Source: CAUZIZ01 sp965218775
GTDB taxonomy: Bacteria > Acidobacteriota > UBA6911 > RPQK01 > JAJDTT01
Length of the DNA stretch: 64,000 nucleotides
NCBI GenBank assembly: GCA_965218775.1
Contig: CBDCLS010000005.1
Span: 496,001-560,000, forward strand
Reading direction: 5' to 3'
The notes under the pieces were generated by a model. It was not told where the DNA came from. It did no database searches and was given only the letters and a program-made list of their open reading frames with translations. A program made the translations under genes and the position numbers. Below, piece after piece: positions 43,233 to 52,253 of the stretch (the first letter of the stretch is position 1; each line of letters begins with the position of its first letter).

Positions 43233-44509
43233 TGCCCTCGAGAAGAGGCACAAGTCGCAAGTTTGTCATCACCGGAGGGAGCCAGCTGGCTGGGGAGTAT
43301 CCAGTCCAGGGGAATAAGAATGCTGCCCTACCCCTGATCTGCGCGGCACTGTTGGCACGTGCTCCGGTGCTCCTGCGTCAAGTCCCGCGCATCGATGACG
43401 TGGACAACCTACTGCTTCTGGTGCAGGCCCTCGGTGTCGAAGTCGAGTGGCAGGGTGACGAGCTAATCCTCGACTCCAGCAATCTCAAACCCAACGAGCT
43501 CCCGGCCCAACTGGTGGAGCGGCTGCGAGGGGCAGTCCTCCTGCTGGGGCCACTGGCGGCAAGCTTCGACCGCATCTCTTGCGCCGTCCCCGGGGGTTGT
43601 CCCATCGGACGCCGATCCTTCGAGGTTCACTGGAGAGTTTTCCAGGCGGCTGGCTACTCGGTTGACGAGGGCCCCGGCAAGATCGAGTTGAAAAGAACAT
43701 CGCGGGTCGGGGAACCCAGCGTCTACCTCGAAGAGTCGTCGGTAACGGCTACGGAGAATGCACTCCTGCTCTTCAGCGCTTTGGGCGCAGGCACCATCGA
43801 GAATCCCGCCCGGGAACCGCATGTCTTCAGCCTGATTGAGTTCCTCAACCTGATGGGCTGCGAGATCGAGCTGCATCCACTCTACTTCCGGGTTGTCCGA
43901 GGACTGGATCGGGGAAGACGCGAACTCGCGTTCGATGTTCCTCCCGACTACGCCGATGCCGGGACCATTGCCATCGCTACGGCCGTCACCGATGGGAACG
44001 TCCTGATCCGAGGAATCAGGAATCAGGATATGATGGGTATCCAGTCGGTGCTTCGCAGGTTCGGTATCGAGCTCGAGTTCGTCTCCGATAGCGATCTGAA
44101 GGTAGGACTGTCGGCTCTGAGAAATCCTTCCCAAATCACGGCCGGACCTTGGCCTCTTTTCCCCACCGACCTGGTCAGCCTGGCGATCGTGTTGGCTACC
44201 CAGACATCGGGATTGTGCCTGATTCACGACTGGATGTACGAGGCCCGAATGTTCTTTGTCGACAAGCTGGTGCGCATGGGAGCCCGCATCACCATGTGCG
44301 ACCCGCACCGAGTCCTCGTAGAAGGGCCCAGTAGGCTGCGGGGAAAACGCCTGGAATCTCCTGATATTAGGGCGGGGATGGCGCTCCTCGTCGCAGGCTT
44401 GTGTGCCGAGGGCGAAACCATAATCGAACATGGTGAAATGGTCCTCAGAGGTTACGAAAAAGTGACGGAAAGACTGCGCAACATTGGGGCCCGGATCTCG
44501 GAGGAGTAG
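43217..44509 (+). CDS. murA: UDP-N-acetylglucosamine 1-carboxyvinyltransferase, divergent
   Basis: MurA adds enolpyruvate from PEP to UDP-GlcNAc, the first committed step of peptidoglycan synthesis. GEYPVQGNKNAALPL holds the essential Lys-Asn, and AVPGGCPIGRRSFEVH contains the fosfomycin-target cysteine. GPWPLFPTDLVSLA retains the catalytic aspartate and PDIRAGMALLVAG the arginine region, though the usual TDLRASASL, RASILVLGPL and DRGYE motifs are altered (PDIRAGM, RGAVLLLGPL, LRGYE). It may be the only MurA of the cell or a diverged paralog. Directly downstream of murB with a 16-base overlap. Confidence 0.87.
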   Translation: MATTVVPSRRGTSRKFVITGGSQLAGEYPVQGNKNAALPLICAALLARAPVLLRQVPRIDDVDNLLLLVQALGVEVEWQGDELILDSSNLKPNELPAQLVERLRGAVLLLGPLAASFDRISCAVPGGCPIGRRSFEVHWRVFQAAGYSVDEGPGKIELKRTSRVGEPSVYLEESSVTATENALLLFSALGAGTIENPAREPHVFSLIEFLNLMGCEIELHPLYFRVVRGLDRGRRELAFDVPPDYADAGTIAIATAVTDGNVLIRGIRNQDMMGIQSVLRRFGIELEFVSDSDLKVGLSALRNPSQITAGPWPLFPTDLVSLAIVLATQTSGLCLIHDWMYEARMFFVDKLVRMGARITMCDPHRVLVEGPSRLRGKRLESPDIRAGMALLVAGLCAEGETIIEHGEMVLRGYEKVTERLRNIGARISEE

Positions 44510-44520
44510 AGGCAAGACCG

Positions 44521-44730
44521 ATGAAGATGATCGGATCGGCCATATCCTTTCACTTTTCACTCTTCTCTCTGGGCGAACTGATCAAGTGCGCCAGTATCGC
44601 CAGCTGTATTGGCCTGGCGCTCGTGCTTCCTCCCTTTAGCTACCTGATGATTCCCCACTATCAGTTCCGCTATCGCCGCGTCGAGATCAGCCGCGTCGAA
44701 TTCGATCACGAGTACTTTGGCGCTGTTTAA
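44521..44730 (+). CDS. Short hypothetical membrane protein
   Basis: A 69-residue frame from ATG 44521, 11 bases after the murA stop. It has a hydrophobic middle (CASIASCIGLALVLPPFSYLMI) and a basic end (YRFRRVEISRVEF-like run near residues 48-60). Its TAA overlaps the ATG of the next small gene (TAATG). No family is known to me. The overlap with the next frame and the position in the run favour a real gene, but it could be chance. Confidence 0.4.
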   Translation: MKMIGSAISFHFSLFSLGELIKCASIASCIGLALVLPPFSYLMIPHYQFRYRRVEISRVEFDHEYFGAV

Positions 44731-44879
44731 TGAGGGAACCAGACTCTACCCTTCCTGACACTCCATCTGAGACGCTCGGAATCTTCGGGAGCTGGCGCCG
44801 GCTCTACGTCATCGTGGCCGTGTACACAATCGTGCTGATCCTCTTACTCCACGTGCTGGGCTCTGAGACCTCAGGTTGA
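44730..44879 (+). CDS. Small membrane protein preceding the Na+/solute symporter
   Basis: A 49-residue frame beginning ATG 44730 (overlapping the TAA of the previous frame) and ending TGA 44877-44879. It has an extra-membrane start, then GIFGSWRRLYVIVAVYTIVL, a single membrane helix ending in LLLHVLGS. Small proteins with GSWxxLY before a helix are commonly found just upstream of SSS symporters in Acidobacteriota and Bacteroidota, where they may be an accessory subunit; this is from memory, not a search. It ends 28 bases before the symporter start. Confidence 0.62.
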   Translation: MREPDSTLPDTPSETLGIFGSWRRLYVIVAVYTIVLILLLHVLGSETSG

Positions 44880-44907
44880 TCACAATGACAATTGCGCCTC
44901 CTAGAAC

Positions 44908-46590
44908 ATGACCTGGATTGACTGGCTGATTTTCGGCGTCTACCTGGCAGGAGTCGTCTTCTTTGGAGTCCTCCAGAGCCGCAAGAACGCAGGAATCGAG
45001 GGCTATTTTCTAGGCGGACGAGCTCTTCCCTGGGGAACGATCGGTCTCTCGGTGATGGCCACCCAGGCCAGCGCCATCACCTTCATCGGAACCACCGGAC
45101 AGGCCTATGACGAAGGCATGGAGTTCATCCAGATCTATCTTGCTCAACCCCTTGCCCTAGTGGTGATCTGCGTTCTCTTCGTACCCTTTTTCTACCGGGC
45201 CAAGGTCTACACCGCATACGAGTTCCTGGAGCGCCGCTACGATTCTAGGACCCGATCTCTGACGAGCTTCTTGTTTCTCCTATCCCGGGTAGCGGCAACT
45301 GGCATCGTGATGTACGCGCCCGCCGTGGTCCTTTCTGTTCTGATGGGCTGGGACGAGACCGTTACCATCCTGGTCATAGGGGGAATTACCATCCTCTATA
45401 CAGTCGTGGGAGGCATCACAGCCGTCGTCTGGACCGACGTGCTTCAGATGATCCTGATGTTCGCGGGGATCGGAGTGGCCCTGCTTGTGCTCTTCCAGGA
45501 ACTCCCTGCGCAGGTAGGGGTCGGCGACGTCATCTACATTGGAGGGATCCACCAGATGTGGAGGAGCATCGACTGGTCCTGGGATCCAACCAACGACTAC
45601 ACAATATGGTCGGGCCTCATCGGAGGCTTTTTTCTTGCTCTGGCCTATTTTGGTTGTGATCAGAGCCAGGTACAACGCTACCTCACGGCTCGCTCGCTGA
45701 CCCATAGCCGATTGGCTCTGATCTTCAACGCCTTTCTCAAGATGCCGATGCAGTTCCTGATCCTGGCCATCGGCGTTCTGCTCTTCGTCTTCTACCACTT
45801 TGAGCGCCCCCCTCTCATTTTCAATCCGGCCGAGGCCGAGGCGCTCAGGACCGGTGTCCATCAGGAGACATACTCGAAACTCGAAGAAGACTACCAGGTC
45901 CTTCATGCCAAGAGACGCAGCAGTACTTTGGACTTGTTGCGGCTACGCTCCTCCGGCGGTGATCCCTCCATCCAGCAGGCTCGGGTTCGGCAATACGATC
46001 TGGAGCTGGGAGACCTGCGCAAACGCTCCAAAGAGCTCGTAGTAGTGGACCGGGGTCGAACTTCGAGCGACACCAACTACGTCTTTCCCGGGTATCTGCT
46101 TCACTATGTCCCTACCGGAATCCTGGGCCTGATGATCGCGGTGATCTTCGCCGCGGCGATGTCCACATTGGACTCAGAACTAACGGCCCTGTCCAGCGTT
46201 ACCGTGATCGACTTCTACCAGCGTTATTGGGCTCCCGGGGCAAGCGAGCAGCATAACCTTTTAGCGGCACGGCTGGCGACCCTGTTCTGGGGCTTATTGG
46301 CTACCGGCGTGGCCCTCTATGCGGGACAACTGGGCTCGCTGATCGTGGCCGTCAACCTGGTGGGGTCCTACTTCTATGGCTCGCTGCTAGGCGTGTTTTT
46401 GTTGGCATTCCTGGTGAAGAGGTCCACTGCCAGGGGTGCCTTCTGGGGCCTGATTGCGGGCATGTTGAGCGTCGTCTTGTTCAGTATTCTTACCGAGGCT
46501 TCCTGGCTCTACTACAACGTGGTCGGAACGATGGTGGTGCTGATGGTGGGATCGGTGTTGGGCGCTGACAAACATCGCGAAAGCGGGTGA
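44908..46590 (+). CDS. Sodium:solute symporter (SSS family)
   Basis: A 560-residue inner-membrane transporter with about 13-14 helices that drives solute uptake with Na+. N-terminal DWLIFGVYLAGVVFFGVLQS, then GYFLGGRALPWGTIGLSVMATQASAITFIG are family hallmarks (helix 1-2), followed by GGITAVVWTDVLQMILMFAG and a later AMSTLDSELTALSSVTVIDFY (helix 8 sodium-site serines). A charged insert of about 100 residues (HQETYSKLEEDYQVLHAK and beyond) separates two helices in the middle. The substrate cannot be told. The truncated relative at 13241-13474 shares the same start. Confidence 0.94.
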   Translation: MTWIDWLIFGVYLAGVVFFGVLQSRKNAGIEGYFLGGRALPWGTIGLSVMATQASAITFIGTTGQAYDEGMEFIQIYLAQPLALVVICVLFVPFFYRAKVYTAYEFLERRYDSRTRSLTSFLFLLSRVAATGIVMYAPAVVLSVLMGWDETVTILVIGGITILYTVVGGITAVVWTDVLQMILMFAGIGVALLVLFQELPAQVGVGDVIYIGGIHQMWRSIDWSWDPTNDYTIWSGLIGGFFLALAYFGCDQSQVQRYLTARSLTHSRLALIFNAFLKMPMQFLILAIGVLLFVFYHFERPPLIFNPAEAEALRTGVHQETYSKLEEDYQVLHAKRRSSTLDLLRLRSSGGDPSIQQARVRQYDLELGDLRKRSKELVVVDRGRTSSDTNYVFPGYLLHYVPTGILGLMIAVIFAAAMSTLDSELTALSSVTVIDFYQRYWAPGASEQHNLLAARLATLFWGLLATGVALYAGQLGSLIVAVNLVGSYFYGSLLGVFLLAFLVKRSTARGAFWGLIAGMLSVVLFSILTEASWLYYNVVGTMVVLMVGSVLGADKHRESG

Positions 46591-46640
46591 TCGGGTCCGG
46601 GCACCCCAGAGGCGGGTTGGTATGCGAACGTAGGGAGACT

Positions 46641-46835
46641 GTGCTGTTGTCCAGCTCTCTCCTCGAAACCTGGCCACATGTCGCAAACGATTCAAGTCGT
46701 TCGCGGCTCTGCCGGACTTGGCTTCATACTACCAGCAGTTTAGTCGGATTCGTCGCACCGTTTGGAACTTGGTGCTTGTGATTTGGAATTTGTTTGTATC
46801 TTGTATCTTGGGATTTCTCCACGTTTCAGATCAGC
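46641..46835 (+). repeat. Copy 3 of the 3'-associated repeat plus an inverse GGTTCCAAGCACCAA-type repeat
   Basis: Core 46641-46747 matches the other three copies of the 110-base element. It is followed at 46756-46815 by TTTGGAACTTGGTGCTTGTG and TTTGTATCTTGTATCTTGGG, the reverse complement of the short repeat seen at 25536-25590. The composite ends five bases before the PIG-L stop (46840, minus). It lies between the convergent symporter and PIG-L genes. Confidence 0.8.
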
Positions 46836-46839
46836 ATCC

Positions 46840-47697
46840 CTACTCGAGCACCGGCACCTCGTTGACCTTGACCTTCAGTTCGTTTGCCAGCTCACTCCTC
46901 GACATGCGGGATCGGTTCATCAGGCACTCGTTGGCGGGTAGATGGTTGTAGATGTGCGGATGCAGCGTCTGGAACGATTCGGCGTAGGAGATCGAGGCGT
47001 GCAACCCCATCCGACCGTTGGAGATCTCGACGCACTTTCGGGCCAGCTCGCCGGTGTAGAACTGACTCTTCAGACAATCCATGGCTTGTACTTTTCGATC
47101 CATCACCGGGGTGATATCCACCAGGACATTCCCATGTCGCATTCCGTCGCTGGTGAGCTGATTGGTGTGCCCGTACATGGCCAGGAAGAAAATCTGAACC
47201 GGGAAGGCGCCATCCTTCTTCTTCTGCAGAAAGCGCGGCGTGTTGGCTAGTCCAACTGCCTTCAACACGGCCTGGGCTGAGTCCGTGTGTCCGAATCCCA
47301 GTTCCTCGGTTGGGTTGTGGATAATCAGCAGATGTGGCTGTACTTCCGAGAGCACCCCTGCAATCGCCTCTACCAATTCCTTGGTCACGTTGACAACATC
47401 ATCCGGAAACCTTAGAAAGCGAGCGTCTTTCACGCCCAGGACTTCGAGGCCTCGGACAACCTCCTGCTCCTTGCCAACTATGGCCTCTTCGAGGCTGGCT
47501 GCATCGTCATCGCCTCGGCTGAGGCTTTCATTACGAACAAAATCGTGAGTTTCGACGCCGTGGGTACAAACCACCACGGTCACTTCATCCCCACGCGCCG
47601 CGTGCAGGCAGAGCGTGCCTCCGGCGTGGTCGAGAGCATCTGCTGGATGACACACAATAGCCATGATTCTCAGCTGCTCACCCATAGACACCTCCAT
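46840..47697 (-). CDS. PIG-L family (GlcNAc) deacetylase with altered first motif
   Basis: A 285-residue member of the PIG-L/LmbE deacetylase family, which removes acetyl groups from N-acetylglucosamine-type substrates using zinc. The first motif reads CHPADALDHAGGTL; in characterised members this is HPDDE, and here the first Asp is Ala, though the zinc-binding His and second Asp (HPAD) stay. The later HxDH-like motif is GFGHTDSAQAV. The altered residue corresponds to the proposed general base in MshB, so activity may be reduced or use another base. The substrate is unknown. The start ATG 47697 is followed by MGEQLR at residue 5, a possible alternative. Confidence 0.82.
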   Translation of the reverse strand: MEVSMGEQLRIMAIVCHPADALDHAGGTLCLHAARGDEVTVVVCTHGVETHDFVRNESLSRGDDDAASLEEAIVGKEQEVVRGLEVLGVKDARFLRFPDDVVNVTKELVEAIAGVLSEVQPHLLIIHNPTEELGFGHTDSAQAVLKAVGLANTPRFLQKKKDGAFPVQIFFLAMYGHTNQLTSDGMRHGNVLVDITPVMDRKVQAMDCLKSQFYTGELARKCVEISNGRMGLHASISYAESFQTLHPHIYNHLPANECLMNRSRMSRSELANELKVKVNEVPVLE

Positions 47698-47729
47698 CTT
47701 TCTGGGCCATTCCTTCTCCGAAAACCCTG

Positions 47730-49272
47730 CTAATTGAGCGTCATCGCGTAGACCTGCGCATTGTCGAGGTGCATCCGCAGCTTGTATCGGCCAACAGGGA
47801 GATCGCCGATCCCACGATTGTTCCAGGCAACCCGGTGACTCAGGTGATCCCCTGGATCACGTTTGCTTCAGCCTTGGACCAACCCTTGAGCCGATACCCT
47901 GCCTCGTTCAGCAGCTCGACCCGGATCGAGCCCTGGGAAGCATCCGCATTTAATGTCACGCTGGAGACCGTACCAAGATCGAGCACCTTCATCGTAATCT
48001 GTCCGATCCGGCCGATGGGCTTTACTCCGGCGAAGCGATCCCGCGGCATGGTCGCGAGGCCCACTCCGGAGATCTGCTTGCGGTCATCGTCAATGTTCCA
48101 CTGGTTGCTGTAGGCACCATAGTAGAACCGGAACTCGTTCTCCAGAAATATGGGAGTCGCATTGCTCCAAATAATGCTGGCATCGAACTGAGTCTTGTCC
48201 TCCAGTGGCGGGAAAAACAGGGTATCCCGGAAGGGACGCTCCCACTGATAGCCATCGTGGCTGAGAGCCAACTCAATCGGCATGTTTCCGGTGGCACCGG
48301 AGTCCAATACTTGCAGCAGCGAGAAGTACATCCCGTTGTAGTAGAAGGCGGGCCCGCTGTGGAGCTGCTTCCGTCGCTGCCTCCACCCCCGGCCGTGCGG
48401 GCCAACTCACGCTCATAGCCACCCCAGCCATCGAGCTCATCGGGTGCCATCACCAACCGGGGTTTGGACCAGTGCAGGAAGTCCCTACTTTCGGTGCGGA
48501 CCACCGCCCGTTTCCAGTGCATGGTTCCATCGGGTCCGTCCAGCCAGGTCTTGGAGTAGATGGCAAAGGTATCGCGGCCCGGATCCCAGATCGGATCCGT
48601 CACGTCGCTGGTAGACAGCGGAGGCCCACCCATTTTCCCGGCTTCGATCCCGGGGTCACCAGCAAAGGGCGGCGAAATGTAGTCTCCGTGTGAGCCCTTC
48701 AGAACCGGAGCTCGGGGATGCTTGGTCCAGTGAATTCCGTCGGGAGAAAAAGCCACCAGCAGACCCAGGTGTTCGGAATCCCCGAGCTTGCCGCTACCCC
48801 AGTAGGCAAACTTGTAGCGACGGGATGGGTCCGAATCTCTAGGATCGAACAGGACTCCGCCGCCGAAGCCGATATCCAGAAGGATATTGGTGTCCTTCTC
48901 GCCCTCGTATTCGTGCAAGCCCAGATTGGGCTTGACCCATCGGATGCCGTCCTCTGAGGTGGCATAGCACAACTTCCCCCAGGCCTGATACCACAGCTGA
49001 TAGTGCCCGGTGGCCTGGTCGCGGTGCACACTGCAGTAGGCGACCGTGAGTTCCCAGGGCTTGTCCGAAGGCAGCATCGGATTCTTGGGGTGCCGATCCA
49101 AGGGTCTCAACACCCGCTCGGTCCCCGAGCGGTAGAGCACCTGGGAGTCGTCCACGAACAAGATCGTTCTCGGCTTCCCCGAGAGCGCTCCGCTCCCACT
49201 TGCACAAGCGAGTATTTGCCCTAGACTGCAGATCAGAAACAGCGTAACCAATCGAGTCAGAACGCCCTCCAA
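47730..49272 (-). pseudogene. Secreted glycosidase-like propeller protein with two frameshifts
   Basis: From ATG 49272 a lipoprotein-type signal (LFLICSLGQILACASGSG) leads to a glycoside-hydrolase (GH32/43-like) propeller: WYQAWGKLCYATSEDGIRWV, VAFSPDGIHWTKHP, DPIWDPGRDTFAIYSK. Near DGWGGYEREL the frame fails; shifting at plus-strand 48368-48372 restores KQLHSGPAFYYNGMYFSL and a long continuation. A second shift near plus-strand 47848-47854 (a run of four C) is needed for the last 40 residues (GDHLSHRVAWNNRG, then DNAQVYAMTLN) to a TAG at 47732-47730. Each is consistent with one deleted base. Repaired length is about 513 residues. It may be error or pseudogene. Confidence 0.78.
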
Positions 49273-49280
49273 ACTCGACT

Positions 49281-49811
49281 CTACTTAAAACCGCCTAGCG
49301 CCACCGACTGGATCTGGGCACTGTGATGTCGACCGTGCCAGGCGTAAAGGTTCAAGAGAAAGTCCAGGTCCCTGATCTTCATCCTGGGATGATCGAAGGT
49401 ACGGTGAAACTGATCCGGGGAAAGCGACCGAAGCAGGAGCACCCAACGCCGATGCAAGCCGTCCACCAAGGCTAGCGCGGGCTCGATTGGACCCGACTTC
49501 GAGTCCTCCATGTCGGCCCACTTGTCCTGGTCATAAGACTGAAGGGAGGGCTGGTCCTCGGTCAACGTCCGCTTGAAGTTCAGGTACCCGTTTAGATGGC
49601 TATCCCCAACGTGTTGGACGATTTGTCGCACCGTCCAGCCTCCGGGTCGGTAAGACATCCCCAACTGCTCCCCTGTCAACCCCGCAACCGCGTTGCGAAG
49701 CTTCTCGGGAGCTTCCTCCATCTCCTGGATCAGGGCAACACGGTCCTCCTGGCCCAGGCTCTCTTCCCTGACCTGGAGTCTCCCCACCGGATAACGCAGA
49801 TCCTTTTCCAT
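49281..49811 (-). CDS. DinB/YfiT-like metal-dependent hydrolase
   Basis: A 176-residue four-helix-bundle protein of the DinB superfamily, YfiT/BstA branch. Metal ligands are expected in VRQIVQHVGDSHLNGYL (His near residue 67) and YAWHGRHHSAQI (two His near 158-162). ATG 49811 is preceded by GGAGGCATGAA and gives MEKDLRYPVGR; the frame is open far upstream but is then antisense to the helicase gene. Some relatives transfer low-molecular-weight thiols; the function here is unknown. It lies eight bases beyond the start of the propeller gene, on the same strand, and could be upstream in one operon. Confidence 0.88.
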   Translation of the reverse strand: MEKDLRYPVGRLQVREESLGQEDRVALIQEMEEAPEKLRNAVAGLTGEQLGMSYRPGGWTVRQIVQHVGDSHLNGYLNFKRTLTEDQPSLQSYDQDKWADMEDSKSGPIEPALALVDGLHRRWVLLLRSLSPDQFHRTFDHPRMKIRDLDFLLNLYAWHGRHHSAQIQSVALGGFK

Positions 49812-49928
49812 TTCATGCCTCCTCTTCGAGGGCAGCATACCACGCACTACCTCAGCGGGCAGAGTCGAATGTATTTGAATACATCGTGCGGGTCGTGCCC
49901 TTGTGATAAAAGCACACCTGAAACCGCC

Positions 49929-52154
49929 ATGCCCAATCGTCAGGAACTTGGCTCCCGATATCTGGAGAAGCTCCTCTACGCTCCCTATCCGCTTCAGGAA
50001 GAAGCCCTCGATGCGTGGTTCCGCTCTGATCAGGGAGTCATGGTGTGCGCTCCCAGCGGCACCGGGAAAACGCTGATTGCCGAAGGCGCATTGTTCGAGG
50101 CCCTCCACAGCGGAAAGAAGGCCTATTACACGACCCCGCTCATCGCTCTCACCGAACAGAAGTTCCGTGAAATGCAGGACGCCGCAGTCCGCTGGGGATT
50201 CCGAGCTGAAGACGTGGGCCTGGTGACAGGAAACCGTCGAGTCAATCCCCGGGCCCGGGTCCTGGTAGTGGTTGCCGAGATCCTGCTGAACCGGCTGCTG
50301 AATCCAGGGAACTTTGGTTTCGAAGAGGTGGAGGTGGTGGTAAAGGATGAGTTCCATACCTTTTCGGATCCGGAGCGAGGAATCGTCTGGGAATTGTCGC
50401 TGGCGCTCCTGCCCAGTCACGTGCGGCTCCTGCTCTTGTCGGCTACCGTGGGCAACCCCAGCGAGTTCGTCCAGTGGCTCGACCGCAGCCACGGTCGGCG
50501 ACTGGGGCTGGTGGAGAGCACAGAACGAAAAGTCCCGCTGACCTACCATTGGGTAAAGGACAAGTTTCTGGGCGAGCAGCTCTTCGCCATGGTGCAGGGC
50601 GATGAACGAGCGCGCAGGACGCCTGCCCTGGTTTTCTGCTTCAACCGGCGCCAATGTTGGACTGTTGCCGAACAGCTCAAGGGGCTTCGGCTGCTAAAAC
50701 CGGCCCAGCGACTGAAGCTGTCCGGCAAGCTGGATCGTATGGATTGGACCCAGGGAGCGGGTCCCAGGCTGAAACAGGTCTTGCTGCGAGGCGTCGGAGT
50801 CCACCATGCTGGGATCCTCCCGAAATACCGTCGGGTGGTGGAGAAGCTGTTCCAGCAGCGACTGCTCTCTGCTGCCATCTGTACCGAGACCCTTTCCGCC
50901 GGCATCAACCTTCCAGCCCGATCGATTGTCCTCACCACTCTGGTCAAGGGTCCTCCGGGGCAGCAAAGGCTGGTTGATCCCAGCACAGCCCACCAGATCT
51001 TCGGCCGGGCAGGCAGGCCGCAATACGATAAACGCGGCTTCGTGTTCGCGCTCGCCCACCCGGACGATGTCCGAATCCTGCGCTGGAAGGCCCGGCACCA
51101 GGTTGATGCTCGCAACCCGAGAGGCTCGAGAAACAGGCAGACGAGAAGAACCTTCAATAAGCGGATCCCGAGACGAAGGAAGACACGCCAGTACTACGAT
51201 CAGTCCCATTTCGCCAAGCTGCAGAGGGCGCGTCCCGGGCCTCTTTCCAGCAAGGGGCCCCTGCCCTGGCGCCTGTTGGTTTACCTCTTGAGCCTTTCGC
51301 CCGAAGTGGAACGTGTCCGCTCCTTTATCCGAAAGCGCTTCCTGGGTCCGCGACGCCGTGAAGTCGCCAGGGAGGACCTCAATCGGATGATCCTGACGCT
51401 GTGGAGGGGAGGTTATGTGGCCCTGGAGCCGCAACCACCCGAAACTGAAGAGGCTCTGCAGCCCGAACAGCCGGGGTCCGAATCGTATCAGCCCGTTCTC
51501 GCCACACCGACCGACGAGTTGCCCCGACTGCAGCTCTTCCGCAGTATTAATCCACTCTACGGATCCTTCCTGGTCCAGCAGCTCGGACGCGCCGATCGGC
51601 GTGAGCGCCTTCAGGCCATGGAAAGTGTGCTAAACCTACCTCGGTCAGTTGCACGTCTGCTGCCCGTACCCTATGAGGAGCTCCTGGCGCCGGGACGCTT
51701 AGCCACCAACCACCTCGACGCCGAGTTGATCCAATATGGCTTACTGCCCCCTCAGGATCTGGAATCCGGCGAAGCGGGACCGACGTATCATCCGCCTCCG
51801 TTCGCCGACAAACTGCGGATGTTGTTCGAACTGGAGCTCCCTCAGGTCACACAGCTCTGGACCGAGCCGATCTGGGCAGCCGGGGAGTTGTTTGCTTTTC
51901 GGGGAGACTTCAATGAATACGTTACCCAGCGAAATCTGGTGAAAGAGGAAGGTATTCTGTTTCGACACTTCTTGCGGCTGATCCTTCTTTGCGGTGAATT
52001 CGCGAGGCTCGATCCTCCCGAGACCCCAGTAGATGAATGGAGGGAAGACCTGAGCGATATAGCCGACCGCCTGACCCGGAGTTGCCGCCGGGTGGATCCT
52101 GCCAGCACAGACAAGTTCATTGAGAAAATCGCTCCCGACAGAGCCACGGTTTGA
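49929..52154 (+). CDS. Ski2/Mtr4-like DExH-box helicase
   Basis: A 741-residue superfamily 2 helicase. Walker A is APSGTGKT near residue 42; motif II is DEFH (VVKDEFHTFSDPERG) near 138, in place of the more usual DEVH; motif III SATVGN near 170; QIFGRAGRPQYD (motif VI) near 356. The C-terminal half, with an LSLSPEVERV helical part, resembles the Ski2-like ratchet domain. ATG 49929 gives MPNRQELGSRYLEKLL; the frame extends upstream as antisense. No Shine-Dalgarno is obvious. Ski2-like proteins usually act on RNA in degradation complexes; partners here are not known. Its start is divergent from the DinB gene. Confidence 0.87.
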   Translation: MPNRQELGSRYLEKLLYAPYPLQEEALDAWFRSDQGVMVCAPSGTGKTLIAEGALFEALHSGKKAYYTTPLIALTEQKFREMQDAAVRWGFRAEDVGLVTGNRRVNPRARVLVVVAEILLNRLLNPGNFGFEEVEVVVKDEFHTFSDPERGIVWELSLALLPSHVRLLLLSATVGNPSEFVQWLDRSHGRRLGLVESTERKVPLTYHWVKDKFLGEQLFAMVQGDERARRTPALVFCFNRRQCWTVAEQLKGLRLLKPAQRLKLSGKLDRMDWTQGAGPRLKQVLLRGVGVHHAGILPKYRRVVEKLFQQRLLSAAICTETLSAGINLPARSIVLTTLVKGPPGQQRLVDPSTAHQIFGRAGRPQYDKRGFVFALAHPDDVRILRWKARHQVDARNPRGSRNRQTRRTFNKRIPRRRKTRQYYDQSHFAKLQRARPGPLSSKGPLPWRLLVYLLSLSPEVERVRSFIRKRFLGPRRREVAREDLNRMILTLWRGGYVALEPQPPETEEALQPEQPGSESYQPVLATPTDELPRLQLFRSINPLYGSFLVQQLGRADRRERLQAMESVLNLPRSVARLLPVPYEELLAPGRLATNHLDAELIQYGLLPPQDLESGEAGPTYHPPPFADKLRMLFELELPQVTQLWTEPIWAAGELFAFRGDFNEYVTQRNLVKEEGILFRHFLRLILLCGEFARLDPPETPVDEWREDLSDIADRLTRSCRRVDPASTDKFIEKIAPDRATV

Positions 52155-52253
52155 ACCATCCGCCAGCCTTTTCCAGTCCCTCCTTATAGGAACTGGTAAG
52201 ACTCTGGTACAGTAAACCGAAATCGGTTCTGTGAAGATGAGCAAGGAGTAGCC

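Noticed and set aside
49812..50654. Long upstream extension of the DinB frame (minus)
   Set aside because: It is antisense to the helicase gene; ATG 49811 has a good ribosome binding site and begins the domain.
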